In this document: in pieces, positions 16,665 through 24,404 of the stretch | How the letters are laid out: the number at the start of each line of letters is the position of its first letter | Numbering within the stretch: the stretch's first letter is position 1 | Source: Luteibacter mycovicinus | Lineage (GTDB): Bacteria; Pseudomonadota; Gammaproteobacteria; Xanthomonadales; Rhodanobacteraceae | DNA: 64,000 bases | Direction: 5' to 3' | Assembly: GCF_000745235.1 (NCBI RefSeq) | Contig: NZ_JQNL01000001.1 | Location: forward strand, 186,001-250,000 | Translations under genes and position numbers: made by a program | The notes under the pieces: generated by a model | Database searches by the model: none | Told to the model about the DNA's origin: nothing | What the model saw: the letters and a program-made list of their open reading frames with translations, nothing else

Positions 16665-17183
16665 TTGAGCCACGAGACGCCGTCGAGTTGGGCGCGCTTG
16701 TTGGTCGACAAGGGTCCCACCCTCGCCAATTACTTCCTCCGCCGCGTCTCCCATCGCTGGGATGCGCAAGACCTCGTGCAGGAGGTCTACCTGCGCCTGC
16801 TGCGCAATGGTCAGGGCGATGCTTCGGACGTTCGCAACCCCGAAGCCTATCTGTTCACCGTCGCCGCCAACCTGGTCAAGGAACACGCGCAGATGAAACA
16901 GCGCGCGCCGATCAGCAGTGAAGGGCTCGAAGATGTTATCGAACGCCTCGCCACGCCATGCGACGCGGGCGCCGACGTCGATCGCGCGTTGCGCCGTGAA
17001 CGACTGGCGACACTGATCGGACGGCTTTCGCCGAAATGTCGCGCCGTCCTGGTCATGCATTACCGCGATGACCTGTCCTACCGCGAGATCGCGGAGCAGT
17101 TGTCGATCTCCACCAACATGGTCAAGAAATACATCGTCAAGGGACTGGCTACGTGCCGGCAAGGGATGCTGCGCTATGAATGA
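16665..17183 (+). CDS. RNA polymerase ECF sigma factor, FecI-like
   Basis: The 172-aa protein has sigma-70 region 2 (about 20-85; DAQDLVQEVYLRLLR) and region 4 (about 115-168; LSYREIAEQLSISTNMVKKY, a helix-turn-helix), typical of iron-starvation-type ECF sigma factors. A TTG start at 16665 is favoured by GGGAG seven bases upstream. Its 3' end overlaps the fecR-like gene by 8 bp, and the following TonB receptor has an STN domain. The usual cascade of ligand, receptor, FecR and sigma factor is therefore complete. The target promoter is probably that of the downstream receptor. Confidence 0.88.
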   Translation: MSHETPSSWARLLVDKGPTLANYFLRRVSHRWDAQDLVQEVYLRLLRNGQGDASDVRNPEAYLFTVAANLVKEHAQMKQRAPISSEGLEDVIERLATPCDAGADVDRALRRERLATLIGRLSPKCRAVLVMHYRDDLSYREIAEQLSISTNMVKKYIVKGLATCRQGMLRYE

Positions 17184-18321
17184 AGCACGGACGACGCGCG
17201 TATCGCGACGCACGACCGAAGAAGCCGCGGCCTGGCACCTCGACATGCGTGAGGAGGTCGACGCGGGCACCCGCCAGCGCTTTCTCGACTGGCTGCGCCG
17301 GTCCCCCCAGCATGTGGCCGAATACCTCGCCATCGCTCAGTTGCACGGTGAAATGCGCGCAGCGACGCTGGCCGAGATCGCTACGCTCGACGAACTGCGC
17401 GCACTGGCCGACAGCGAACCGTCGGTGCTGCCGTTCGTTCGTGGCGGCCAGGCGTCCAGGGTCGCGGCACCGCAGGATGGGCAGAGACCATCCGCCGCAG
17501 CCGAACCCGCAACAGCCCACCGCCATGAGCGTCAGCGGGCCCGCACCGTCCGACGCCTCGCGATAGCCGCAAGCGTCGCGATGGCCGTGTCCATCGGACT
17601 CATCGGCGCATGGCCGGCCCGGGAAACCCCGGCAGTGCGCTATGCGGCGGACGCTGCCGCCGTCCGCAGCGTTGCACTCGATGACGGCACATGGCTCCAG
17701 CTTGCACCGGGCGCCGTGGTGGACGTTGCCTTCGATCTTCATGCACGCCGCATCACGCTGATCGCCGGCCACGCCAGTTTCGACATAGGCAAGGATCCCG
17801 CGCGCCCACTGTCCGTGATGGCGGGTGGCCAGCGGATCGACGACATCGGCACGGTCTTCAACGTCGGTCTTCGCGACGGCGAGACCGACGTCAGCGTGGT
17901 CAGCGGACGCGTGACCGTATCGCAGCGCCCCGTGGCATGGCTGGATCGCGCGAGCCAGCGCGTCACCGGCTCCGCATGGTCGACCGATCTTATCGTCGCG
18001 CTCGGCGCGGGCGAAGACGCACGCGTCGCCATGGACGGGCGTCTGCTGGGTCACGCCAATCACGCCACTGCCACGGTCGCCCCCTGGCTGCCGGCGGAGA
18101 TCGCCTTCCACGGTAGCAGCGTGGCCGACGTGGCCCGGCGCTTCAACGCGTATACGCAGGCACCGCTGACCATCGACGACCCCGACCTCGCGGACAAACG
18201 TATCAGCGGCGTCTTCCACGCGAGCGACGTCGAGGCCTTTGTCAGCTACCTCGGCAGCCTGCCGAACGTCCGCGTGATCCGCGAACCAGGACGCATCCGG
18301 TTCGTTTCGGCGAAGCGCTAA
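17176..18321 (+). CDS. FecR-family anti-sigma factor/transmembrane sensor
   Basis: The 381-aa protein overlaps the sigma gene by 8 bp. It has an N-terminal DUF4880 domain (about 10-60; AAAWHLDMREEVDAGTRQRF and LRRSPQHVAEYLA), one membrane segment (about 125-145), a periplasmic FecR domain (about 155-250; LDDGTWLQLAPGA, SVVSGRVTV) and a C-terminal DUF4974/STN-like domain (about 305-378). It should hold the ECF sigma factor inactive and release it when the receptor signals. I chose the ATG at 17176 because the DUF4880 segment begins there. Confidence 0.88.
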   Translation: MNEARTTRVSRRTTEEAAAWHLDMREEVDAGTRQRFLDWLRRSPQHVAEYLAIAQLHGEMRAATLAEIATLDELRALADSEPSVLPFVRGGQASRVAAPQDGQRPSAAAEPATAHRHERQRARTVRRLAIAASVAMAVSIGLIGAWPARETPAVRYAADAAAVRSVALDDGTWLQLAPGAVVDVAFDLHARRITLIAGHASFDIGKDPARPLSVMAGGQRIDDIGTVFNVGLRDGETDVSVVSGRVTVSQRPVAWLDRASQRVTGSAWSTDLIVALGAGEDARVAMDGRLLGHANHATATVAPWLPAEIAFHGSSVADVARRFNAYTQAPLTIDDPDLADKRISGVFHASDVEAFVSYLGSLPNVRVIREPGRIRFVSAKR

Positions 18322-18329
18322 ACGACGCT

Positions 18330-18345
18330 GTAAGAAAAAATTCAT
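18330..18345 (+). promoter_or_regulatory. Candidate ECF (FecI-type) promoter -35 region
   Basis: GTAAGAAAAAATTC at 18330-18343 is an isolated A-rich tract in the 119-bp gap before the receptor. It resembles the GTAAGAAAA-type -35 regions of FecI-family promoters. I cannot define the -10 with confidence. Confidence 0.3.
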
Positions 18346-18440
18346 CGAATCGGCGGTACCCGATGGCCCGCGAACGGACTCTTTGATGGGGTCGGCACCA
18401 CACGTTGCCATGCTTCTACCCCTCAAAGGAAAGCGTTCCC

Positions 18441-20912
18441 ATGCGTCATTCGCTCGCGCTCTGTATCGCCCTCGCCCTCGCGGCCACCGCCTCGCCCACG
18501 CTCCGCGCCGCGACGGTGAGCACGACACCGATCGCCGCCATGCCGCTGTCGCAGGCACTGGATCGCTTTGCGCAGGATTCGGGCTGGCAGGTGGTCTATG
18601 ACACCAGCGTGCCGGACGACGCGCGCAGCACCGCCGCTCCGGGCGGCGTTACCGCCGAAAAGCAGCTGGCCACCCTGCTCCGCGGTACGCACCTGACCTA
18701 CCGCTTCGTTACCCCGACGACGGTGAAGATCGTGCCGGGAAACGTCGGGGCCGGCCCGGCGCCGGCGAGGGAACTGCCCGCCATCGACACCCATGACGAC
18801 GCGAAGAACCTCGCGCCGGTCAGCGTCTCAGCCAACGCGGTGGACACGCTGGCACCCAGCGCCGCGCCGCTCGACGCCACCCAGCCGACCTCGGTGATCG
18901 ACGAGCGTTTCATCCGCGACGGCCTGCGCTTCAATGCCAACTTCGACGACATCATCAAGTACGCACCCAGCATCACCGTGACCTCACCCGAGGGTCCGGG
19001 CCTGGGCAAGAACGAAGGCATCAGCCTGCGTGGATTCCAGGATGGCCAGTTCAACATCACCTTCGACGGCATTCCCTTCGGCGACGCCAGCGACCTGCAC
19101 CACACGACCTCGGCTTACTTCAACAATCATGTGCTCGGCCAGGCGGAGATCGACCGTGGCCCGGGTGGCGGCAGCACCATCGGTAACGCCACCTTCGGCG
19201 GCACCATCGCACTGCGCTCGCGCGATCCGTCCGACGAGCCGGGCATCACGCCCTACCTCACGCTGGGCAGCTGGGACACGCGGGCCGGCGGCGTCACCGC
19301 CGACGAAACCCTCGGCAACACGCGCGTGTTCGCCGACATCTCCAAGGAATCCAGCGATACCTACCTCAAAGGTACGGACGATCGCCGTGAGCACATCTTC
19401 CTGAAGACGATCACGCAGCTCGGTACCACCACCGAACTCACGTTCGTCACCAGTTACAACCGCGAACACCAGAACACCGTGCAGGGCGCGACCAAGGATG
19501 AAATCGACCGCTACGGCTGGCGTTTCGGGCTCGGCAACGATCCGACCTTGCAGAACTTCGCCGGTGCGAACAACGCCGCCTACTACTCCAGCTTCACTTA
19601 TCTGGGTCTCACCAGCCAGGTCGGTGACTGGACCGTCGACGACAAGCTCTACTACAACAGCTTCGACCACTGGGCGCGCAAGGCCAGCGATGCGTCGGAC
19701 ATCGACCCTGCCGACAATGGCGTGACGTTTTACAATGCGGCCGGCAAGAAGGTGCGCACCGTGGCGGGCGACGTGCCGGGCAAGTTGTCCGACTCCGGCT
19801 TTCATGCGTTCGGTAACGTGCTTCGCCTTGGCCGCGACCTCGGTCCCGGCACGCTGCAGACGGGTGTCTGGCTCGAACGAAACCTCGATGCGCGGTACCA
19901 GTATCCGCTCGACCTGACCACCGGCGAGAAGACCGGCACGAAGTACGGCCCCGTCCAGAACTACGAGCTGAGCGACCGCACCGACACGCTGCAGCCTTAT
20001 CTCCAGTACGACTGGAAGGCCACGGACAGCATCACCGTGAGTCCGGGCGTGCGCTACTCGGAAGTCACCCGCAGCATCGACGCACCGCTGAATAAGGTAT
20101 CCCCGCCGGTGCCGCTCGATGCGGAAGCGACCTATCACGCTACCCTGCCCTCGATCAGCGTGCACGACCGCCTGAGCGATGAGTGGAGCGCGTATCTGCA
20201 GGCCGCCAGGGGCTTCCTCGCACCGCCCATCGACGTCATCCAGGTCAACGGCTCACACGGCCTCAGCCCGGAAACCACGAAGAACTACCAGCTGGGCACG
20301 GCCTTCGCGTCACGCCAGCTGACCTTCGGTGCCGATGTCTACTACATCGACTTTTCCAGCTACATCACCGAGACTCAGGTCGCCACCGACAACGGCAACG
20401 AGAGCACGTACGTCAACGGTGGCGGCGCCATCTACAAGGGTGCGGAAGTCGAAGGGACCTGGGCGCTGACGCGCACGCTGAGCCTCTACGGCAATGCCAG
20501 CTACAACAAGGCCACGTACAAGAACAGCAGCGTGCAGGTCGCCGGCACACCGAAGGTCACGGCCGCGCTGGGTTTGCTCTACAGCGGAAGCAACGGGTAC
20601 TTCGGTTCGCTGATGGGCAAGTTCCTCGGCCACCAGTACGGTCTGGACAATACGGCCGGCGACGATGGCAACCTGGCGTTCCATAACGATCAGCGCATCG
20701 CCGGCTACATGAGCGTCGACGCCGCCGCCGGCTACCGCACGGACAAAGGCCCCGCCGGAACCAAGGGCTTTTCCGTGAGTATCGACGTCAACAACCTGTT
20801 CAACGTGCACAAGTACACCGGCTATGCCGGCACGCAGTCGGTCAGTGGCGATCCGCTCTACTTCGGGCTGCCCGGTCGCGGTATCTTTCTCGACCTGTCG
20901 GTGAAGCTGTGA
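18441..20912 (+). CDS. TonB-dependent receptor with STN signalling domain (FecA-like)
   Basis: The 823-aa outer-membrane receptor has a signal peptide (about 1-24), an STN (secretin/TonB N-terminal) domain (about 26-100; MPLSQALDRFAQDSGWQVVYD), a plug (about 130-250; GISLRGFQDGQFNITFDG) and a beta-barrel ending FLDLSVKL. The STN domain is what touches FecR, so this receptor both transports and signals. Its GTG-overlapping downstream neighbour is a histidine acid phosphatase/phytase, so the substrate may be phytate, a phosphorylated sugar, or an iron complex of these. I chose the Met at 18441 because AAAGGAAAG lies upstream and a signal peptide follows. Confidence 0.9.
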   Translation: MRHSLALCIALALAATASPTLRAATVSTTPIAAMPLSQALDRFAQDSGWQVVYDTSVPDDARSTAAPGGVTAEKQLATLLRGTHLTYRFVTPTTVKIVPGNVGAGPAPARELPAIDTHDDAKNLAPVSVSANAVDTLAPSAAPLDATQPTSVIDERFIRDGLRFNANFDDIIKYAPSITVTSPEGPGLGKNEGISLRGFQDGQFNITFDGIPFGDASDLHHTTSAYFNNHVLGQAEIDRGPGGGSTIGNATFGGTIALRSRDPSDEPGITPYLTLGSWDTRAGGVTADETLGNTRVFADISKESSDTYLKGTDDRREHIFLKTITQLGTTTELTFVTSYNREHQNTVQGATKDEIDRYGWRFGLGNDPTLQNFAGANNAAYYSSFTYLGLTSQVGDWTVDDKLYYNSFDHWARKASDASDIDPADNGVTFYNAAGKKVRTVAGDVPGKLSDSGFHAFGNVLRLGRDLGPGTLQTGVWLERNLDARYQYPLDLTTGEKTGTKYGPVQNYELSDRTDTLQPYLQYDWKATDSITVSPGVRYSEVTRSIDAPLNKVSPPVPLDAEATYHATLPSISVHDRLSDEWSAYLQAARGFLAPPIDVIQVNGSHGLSPETTKNYQLGTAFASRQLTFGADVYYIDFSSYITETQVATDNGNESTYVNGGGAIYKGAEVEGTWALTRTLSLYGNASYNKATYKNSSVQVAGTPKVTAALGLLYSGSNGYFGSLMGKFLGHQYGLDNTAGDDGNLAFHNDQRIAGYMSVDAAAGYRTDKGPAGTKGFSVSIDVNNLFNVHKYTGYAGTQSVSGDPLYFGLPGRGIFLDLSVKL

Positions 20913-22117
20913 GGGCCGCGCTCGCCCTGCTCCTCGCTGCGGCGGTGCTTGCGGCGCCCATGGCGCATGCGAAAGATCACGTGCAGGTCGAGATCGTGCT
21001 ACTGCGCCACGGCATCCGCTCGCCGACCAAACCCAACGCCAACTACGTCGATTATGCGAACGCCAGCTGGCCCGACTGGCCCGTGGCACCGGGCATGCTC
21101 ACGGCGCACGGTCATGAGGGCATGCGGGCCATCGGCTCGCGCCTTCGCCAGGAACTGGTCGCCGACGGTGCCATGTCGAAGTCATGCCCCACGGGATCCT
21201 CGCTGGTCCTCATCGGCGACAGCACGCCACGCAATCGCGAGAGCAGCGTGGCCCTGCGTGAAGGGCTGACGCCGGGCTGCGGCACGACGTACCTTGCCAT
21301 GGACGGCGCGACCAACAACCCGCTGTTCCACTACCGCAAGGACGATGACGACGACGCGGCACCGGCAACCCTCGGTTCAACGCCCCCTGCACTGGATGAA
21401 CTGCAGTCCGTGCTGCTGGGCTGCGAAAGCGCTACGTGTGCCGACATCGCCCGACGCGACGGAAAGAAGCTCCTCTTGTCCACACCGGATGCGCTGCCGA
21501 AGGCCATGAAACTCGCTGGCACACTCAGCGAGAACCTGATGCTCGCCTATGTCGAAGGCATGCCGCTGGATACGGTCGCTTTCGGCCGCGGCGACGTCAC
21601 GCGGCTTGGCCGGATCATAACGCTGCATAACGACCAGTTCGCCGTAACGAAGAAGGCCATGCCCGCCGCGTCGCTTGCGGCCTCCAACCTGGTTGCGCAC
21701 ATCGTTGCCACGCTGGATGCGGCCAATGGCGTCACGACGGACGTCGCATCCCTGACCCCGTCGCACCAGGGCGTCGTGGTGCTCGTCGGACACGACACCA
21801 ATCTTGCGAACGTGGCGGGGCTCCTGGGCCTGGACTGGCACGATACATCGCGTCCGGACGATTATCCCCCGGGCGGTGCGCTGCTCATGGCGCTGGTCGA
21901 GCGCGATGGCAAACGCCTGATCCGCATCGACACCCTGATGCCGTCCATGGAACAGCTACGCGAGGGGCGCTTCGATGCCATGCGTCGCAGGCCGGTTCAC
22001 GTGGCCGGGTGCAGCCATCCGGGCGAATGCACGGTGGACGAGTTCGCCGCGATCGCGAAGCGCGGCATCGACCGGAGCCGGGTCGAAGGCGCCCTCCCCG
22101 CCATGCATGCCCAGTAG
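20909..22117 (+). CDS. Periplasmic histidine acid phosphatase (phytase/glucose-1-phosphatase family)
   Basis: The 402-aa protein starts at a GTG overlapping the receptor stop (GTGA), so it is translationally coupled. It has a signal peptide (about 1-21) and the histidine phosphatase clade-2 motif RHGIRSPT (nucleophile His34), plus the distal HD proton donor in VVLVGHDTNLAN. The family includes AppA phytase, Agp glucose-1-phosphatase and periplasmic acid phosphatases. Paired cysteines (in SKSCPTG, GCGTT, GCESATCAD and GCSHPGECT) suggest disulfides as in AppA. In this operon it would strip phosphate from the compound imported by the receptor. Confidence 0.88.
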   Translation: MRAALALLLAAAVLAAPMAHAKDHVQVEIVLLRHGIRSPTKPNANYVDYANASWPDWPVAPGMLTAHGHEGMRAIGSRLRQELVADGAMSKSCPTGSSLVLIGDSTPRNRESSVALREGLTPGCGTTYLAMDGATNNPLFHYRKDDDDDAAPATLGSTPPALDELQSVLLGCESATCADIARRDGKKLLLSTPDALPKAMKLAGTLSENLMLAYVEGMPLDTVAFGRGDVTRLGRIITLHNDQFAVTKKAMPAASLAASNLVAHIVATLDAANGVTTDVASLTPSHQGVVVLVGHDTNLANVAGLLGLDWHDTSRPDDYPPGGALLMALVERDGKRLIRIDTLMPSMEQLREGRFDAMRRRPVHVAGCSHPGECTVDEFAAIAKRGIDRSRVEGALPAMHAQ

Positions 22118-22325
22118 GCGCTCCGCACGCATTCAGAGCCCCGGTCTACGTCGGTCTGCCACCCGGACGGTTTCGGCAGAAACCGATGCACCTTCAGCCT
22201 TCTGATCGTACGATGCGAACATCGTCACAGATCGGCCATGCGCCGCACTCGTGCGGGAGGGCGTCGACACCGTCGCCACGTCAGCGGAGCTATGCTCTGG
22301 GCCGACCATCGGGGAGAAAAGGAAG

Positions 22326-22607
22326 ATGCAGCAAAATCAGGAAGCCGACACGTTCACGATGGGCGAGATCATCTTCGACGCCGTGGAGATGAACGAGGCC
22401 GCCGTATCCGGCAATCTCGACGTGAGCCGTTTTCGTGCACGTCGCATCGCCTCGCTCGCGGCGCCCGAAGGACTCGACGGCATCGCCGAAGCCGCGCACG
22501 CCCTCACCCGCCTGCTCGGGCCGCCCGGTTCCGAGCCGCTCCCAGGCTACGGCGCCGCCATGGTGAACGTATCCACCGAGATCGACCGGGCCTTCGGCGA
22601 GGGCTGA
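22326..22607 (+). CDS. Small conserved-looking hypothetical protein
   Basis: A 93-aa soluble, acidic protein starting MQQNQEADTFTMGEIIFDAV, supported by AAAAGGAAG just upstream. It is alpha-helical in appearance with no signal peptide, membrane segment or metal motif. I recognise no family. It sits between the phytase operon and the convergent HD-GYP gene; the 208-bp gap upstream holds a TATGCT -10-like box (22291-22296) and a 7-bp hairpin (22168-22185). Codon use looks normal for the region. Confidence 0.55.
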   Translation: MQQNQEADTFTMGEIIFDAVEMNEAAVSGNLDVSRFRARRIASLAAPEGLDGIAEAAHALTRLLGPPGSEPLPGYGAAMVNVSTEIDRAFGEG

Positions 22608-22625
22608 GATCGGCCAGGGCGCCCG

Positions 22626-23867
22626 TCAGGGCAAGGCCAGCTTCGCCAGCTCCGCTTCCGACCACTCACCTCGTGCCTCCTTGGCCGCGACACGATCCTC
22701 GCAGCCGGGTGTCGCAAGGTCGAGGACGAACGGGTCGACCCGGCGTCCTTCCACGATGGAATAGAACACCCGGACCACCGGCTGGGTGAGCGAGTCGCGC
22801 GAGCCGTCGAGCACCACGGCCAGCCTGCCCGACTCGAGGCGGACAAGGGCACCGGTGGGGTAGACGCCGACCGTGCGGACGAAGGCGCGGAACAGGCGGG
22901 GGTCGAAGTGGCCGCGCCAGCTCGCCATGCGCTGAACCGCATGCGCCGGGTCCCAGCCTTTCTTGTACGGGCGATCCGAAGTGATCGCGTCGTACACGTC
23001 GCAGATGGCGGTCATGCGCGCCAGCCGTGTGATCTGTTCACCGACCAGCCCGTGCGGGTAGCCGGTGCCGTCGAATTTCTCATGGTGGTGCAGGCATGCA
23101 TCCACCGCCTCGTTATCGACACCGCCCCGGCTGACCAGCAGGCGGTGGCCCATCTGCGGATGCTTGCGGACCTGATTCGTCTCGGTGACGCTGAGTTCCA
23201 TCGGCTTATTCAGCACCTCGAGGGGTACCTGCGACTTGCCGACGTCATGCAGCATCCCCGCCATGCCAGCCGCGCGCACGCGCAGGGCATCCAGACCCAG
23301 GTGCCGGGCGAAGCTCAGCATGAGCGCAGCCACGGCGACGGAGTGCATATAGGTGTAATCGTCCGCGGTCTTGAGGCGGACGAGGCTCAGCAAAGCCGAG
23401 GGGTGCGCCTCGATCGAACGCGACATGTCGTCGACCAGCTCGCGCGCAGCCACGGCATCGATGCCTCGTCCCAGCCGCGCGTCCTGAAACATACGCACGA
23501 CCACACCGCGCGCACGTTCGCACAGGGCGGCTGCGGTGGCCACGGGGTCCGGAGCGGAAACGGCCGCGGGTGACGCGACGGGGTGTTCGCCCGGCGTGAC
23601 ATCGTTCTCCGCCTCGCCGCCGGACCCGCCCGCCGCTACCGGAACGTCTGCCGGCGGAACGTCCAGTCCGCGGTCGGTATCGATCCAGATGGTCGGCACG
23701 TCGAGCGCGCGGAGCGTCGCCAGATCGTCCGGTGCTTCAAGAAGGAACTTCGTCCGCCAGAAGGGATGCGACACCCATGACACCCCGACCTTGTGGACGA
23801 ACATGCCCAGCCTCAGGTCTCCCATCGGGATTTCCTTGAGCGGTGAACCACGCTCCACGATCGTCAT
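22626..23867 (-). CDS. HD-GYP domain cyclic di-GMP phosphodiesterase with DUF3391
   Basis: The 413-aa cytosolic protein has an N-terminal DUF3391 domain (about 10-140; GDLRLGMFVHKVGVSWVSHPF) and an HD-GYP domain (about 195-370). The catalytic set is intact: HDVGK, HPQMGH, HHEKFDGTGYP and ICDVYDAITSDRPYK. HD-GYP enzymes linearise c-di-GMP to pGpG/GMP, favouring motility. The start at 23867 follows AAGGGGCGGG. A perfect Clp/CRP palindrome and a sigma-28-like -10 box precede it in the same arrangement as before the MCP gene at 26078, suggesting co-regulation with motility. Confidence 0.9.
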   Translation of the reverse strand: MTIVERGSPLKEIPMGDLRLGMFVHKVGVSWVSHPFWRTKFLLEAPDDLATLRALDVPTIWIDTDRGLDVPPADVPVAAGGSGGEAENDVTPGEHPVASPAAVSAPDPVATAAALCERARGVVVRMFQDARLGRGIDAVAARELVDDMSRSIEAHPSALLSLVRLKTADDYTYMHSVAVAALMLSFARHLGLDALRVRAAGMAGMLHDVGKSQVPLEVLNKPMELSVTETNQVRKHPQMGHRLLVSRGGVDNEAVDACLHHHEKFDGTGYPHGLVGEQITRLARMTAICDVYDAITSDRPYKKGWDPAHAVQRMASWRGHFDPRLFRAFVRTVGVYPTGALVRLESGRLAVVLDGSRDSLTQPVVRVFYSIVEGRRVDPFVLDLATPGCEDRVAAKEARGEWSEAELAKLALP

Positions 23868-23878
23868 CCCGCCCCTTC

Positions 23879-23911
23879 TGTGACCCCCGTCACATTTGCA
23901 AAGCTATCGGC
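23879..23911 (-). promoter_or_regulatory. Composite sigma-28-like -10 plus perfect Clp/CRP site before the HD-GYP gene
   Basis: On the minus strand GCCGATAG (23911-23904) matches the sigma-28 -10 GCCGATAA at 7 of 8. Nine bases on, TGTGA-N6-TCACA (23894-23879) is a perfect CRP/Clp palindrome. The -35 octamer at the required 11-bp spacing is poor. The palindrome would cover about +3 to +18. Confidence 0.55.
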
Positions 23912-24026
23912 GCGGCGCGAAATCGTCTGAATAGGCCAAAAGTCATGGGTCCGGCCAAAGTCACCCAAACGTCACCGGAGAAGCTTAGTATCGGCTTAGC
24001 TTTCTATTTCCTTTCGCAGGACCGCG

Positions 24027-24356
24027 ATGTCACAGCTGCTGTTTCTTGGATCGGCCGGACTGATCGGCATCGTCCTCACCATGGTCGTCGCGGCGGCACC
24101 TGCTTCCTCACGGGCCGCGAACGCACTGACCGCCGTGCTGGTACCAGGCCTGGCCTATGTCGCCTGGCGGCTCGGCGAATGCATTGCCCCGCTGGCCGCC
24201 ACCATCGACCCACGCGACCCGGTGGAAGCCTTCGATCTGTGGCTGGTCGGAGCGACATCCCTGCTGACGCTGGCGGCGCTCAGCTGCGTCGTTCGTCTGC
24301 TCATCCTGGCGCTCCGGCGCGAGCCGGCAGCGCAAAGCGCCCGCCTCGCGCGCTGA
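24027..24356 (+). CDS. Small inner-membrane protein, unknown function
   Basis: A 109-aa hydrophobic protein with about three membrane segments (about 5-23, 33-50 and 68-90), a cytosolic basic C-terminus (RREPAAQSARLAR) and a good ribosome-binding site (GCAGGA). I recognise no family. It is divergent from the HD-GYP gene and convergent with the MCP gene, between two c-di-GMP/chemotaxis genes. A link to motility is possible by position only. Confidence 0.6.
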   Translation: MSQLLFLGSAGLIGIVLTMVVAAAPASSRAANALTAVLVPGLAYVAWRLGECIAPLAATIDPRDPVEAFDLWLVGATSLLTLAALSCVVRLLILALRREPAAQSARLAR

Positions 24357-24404
24357 CCCCGAGCAGGCAGCAACGCCGCGCCGCACCACGCACCCCGCCC
24401 CGAC

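Noticed and set aside
22168..22185. CGGTTTC-GGCA-GAAACCG hairpin after the phytase gene
   Set aside because: A perfect 7-bp stem, but about 50 bp after the stop and without a U-tract. Too weak to call a terminator.
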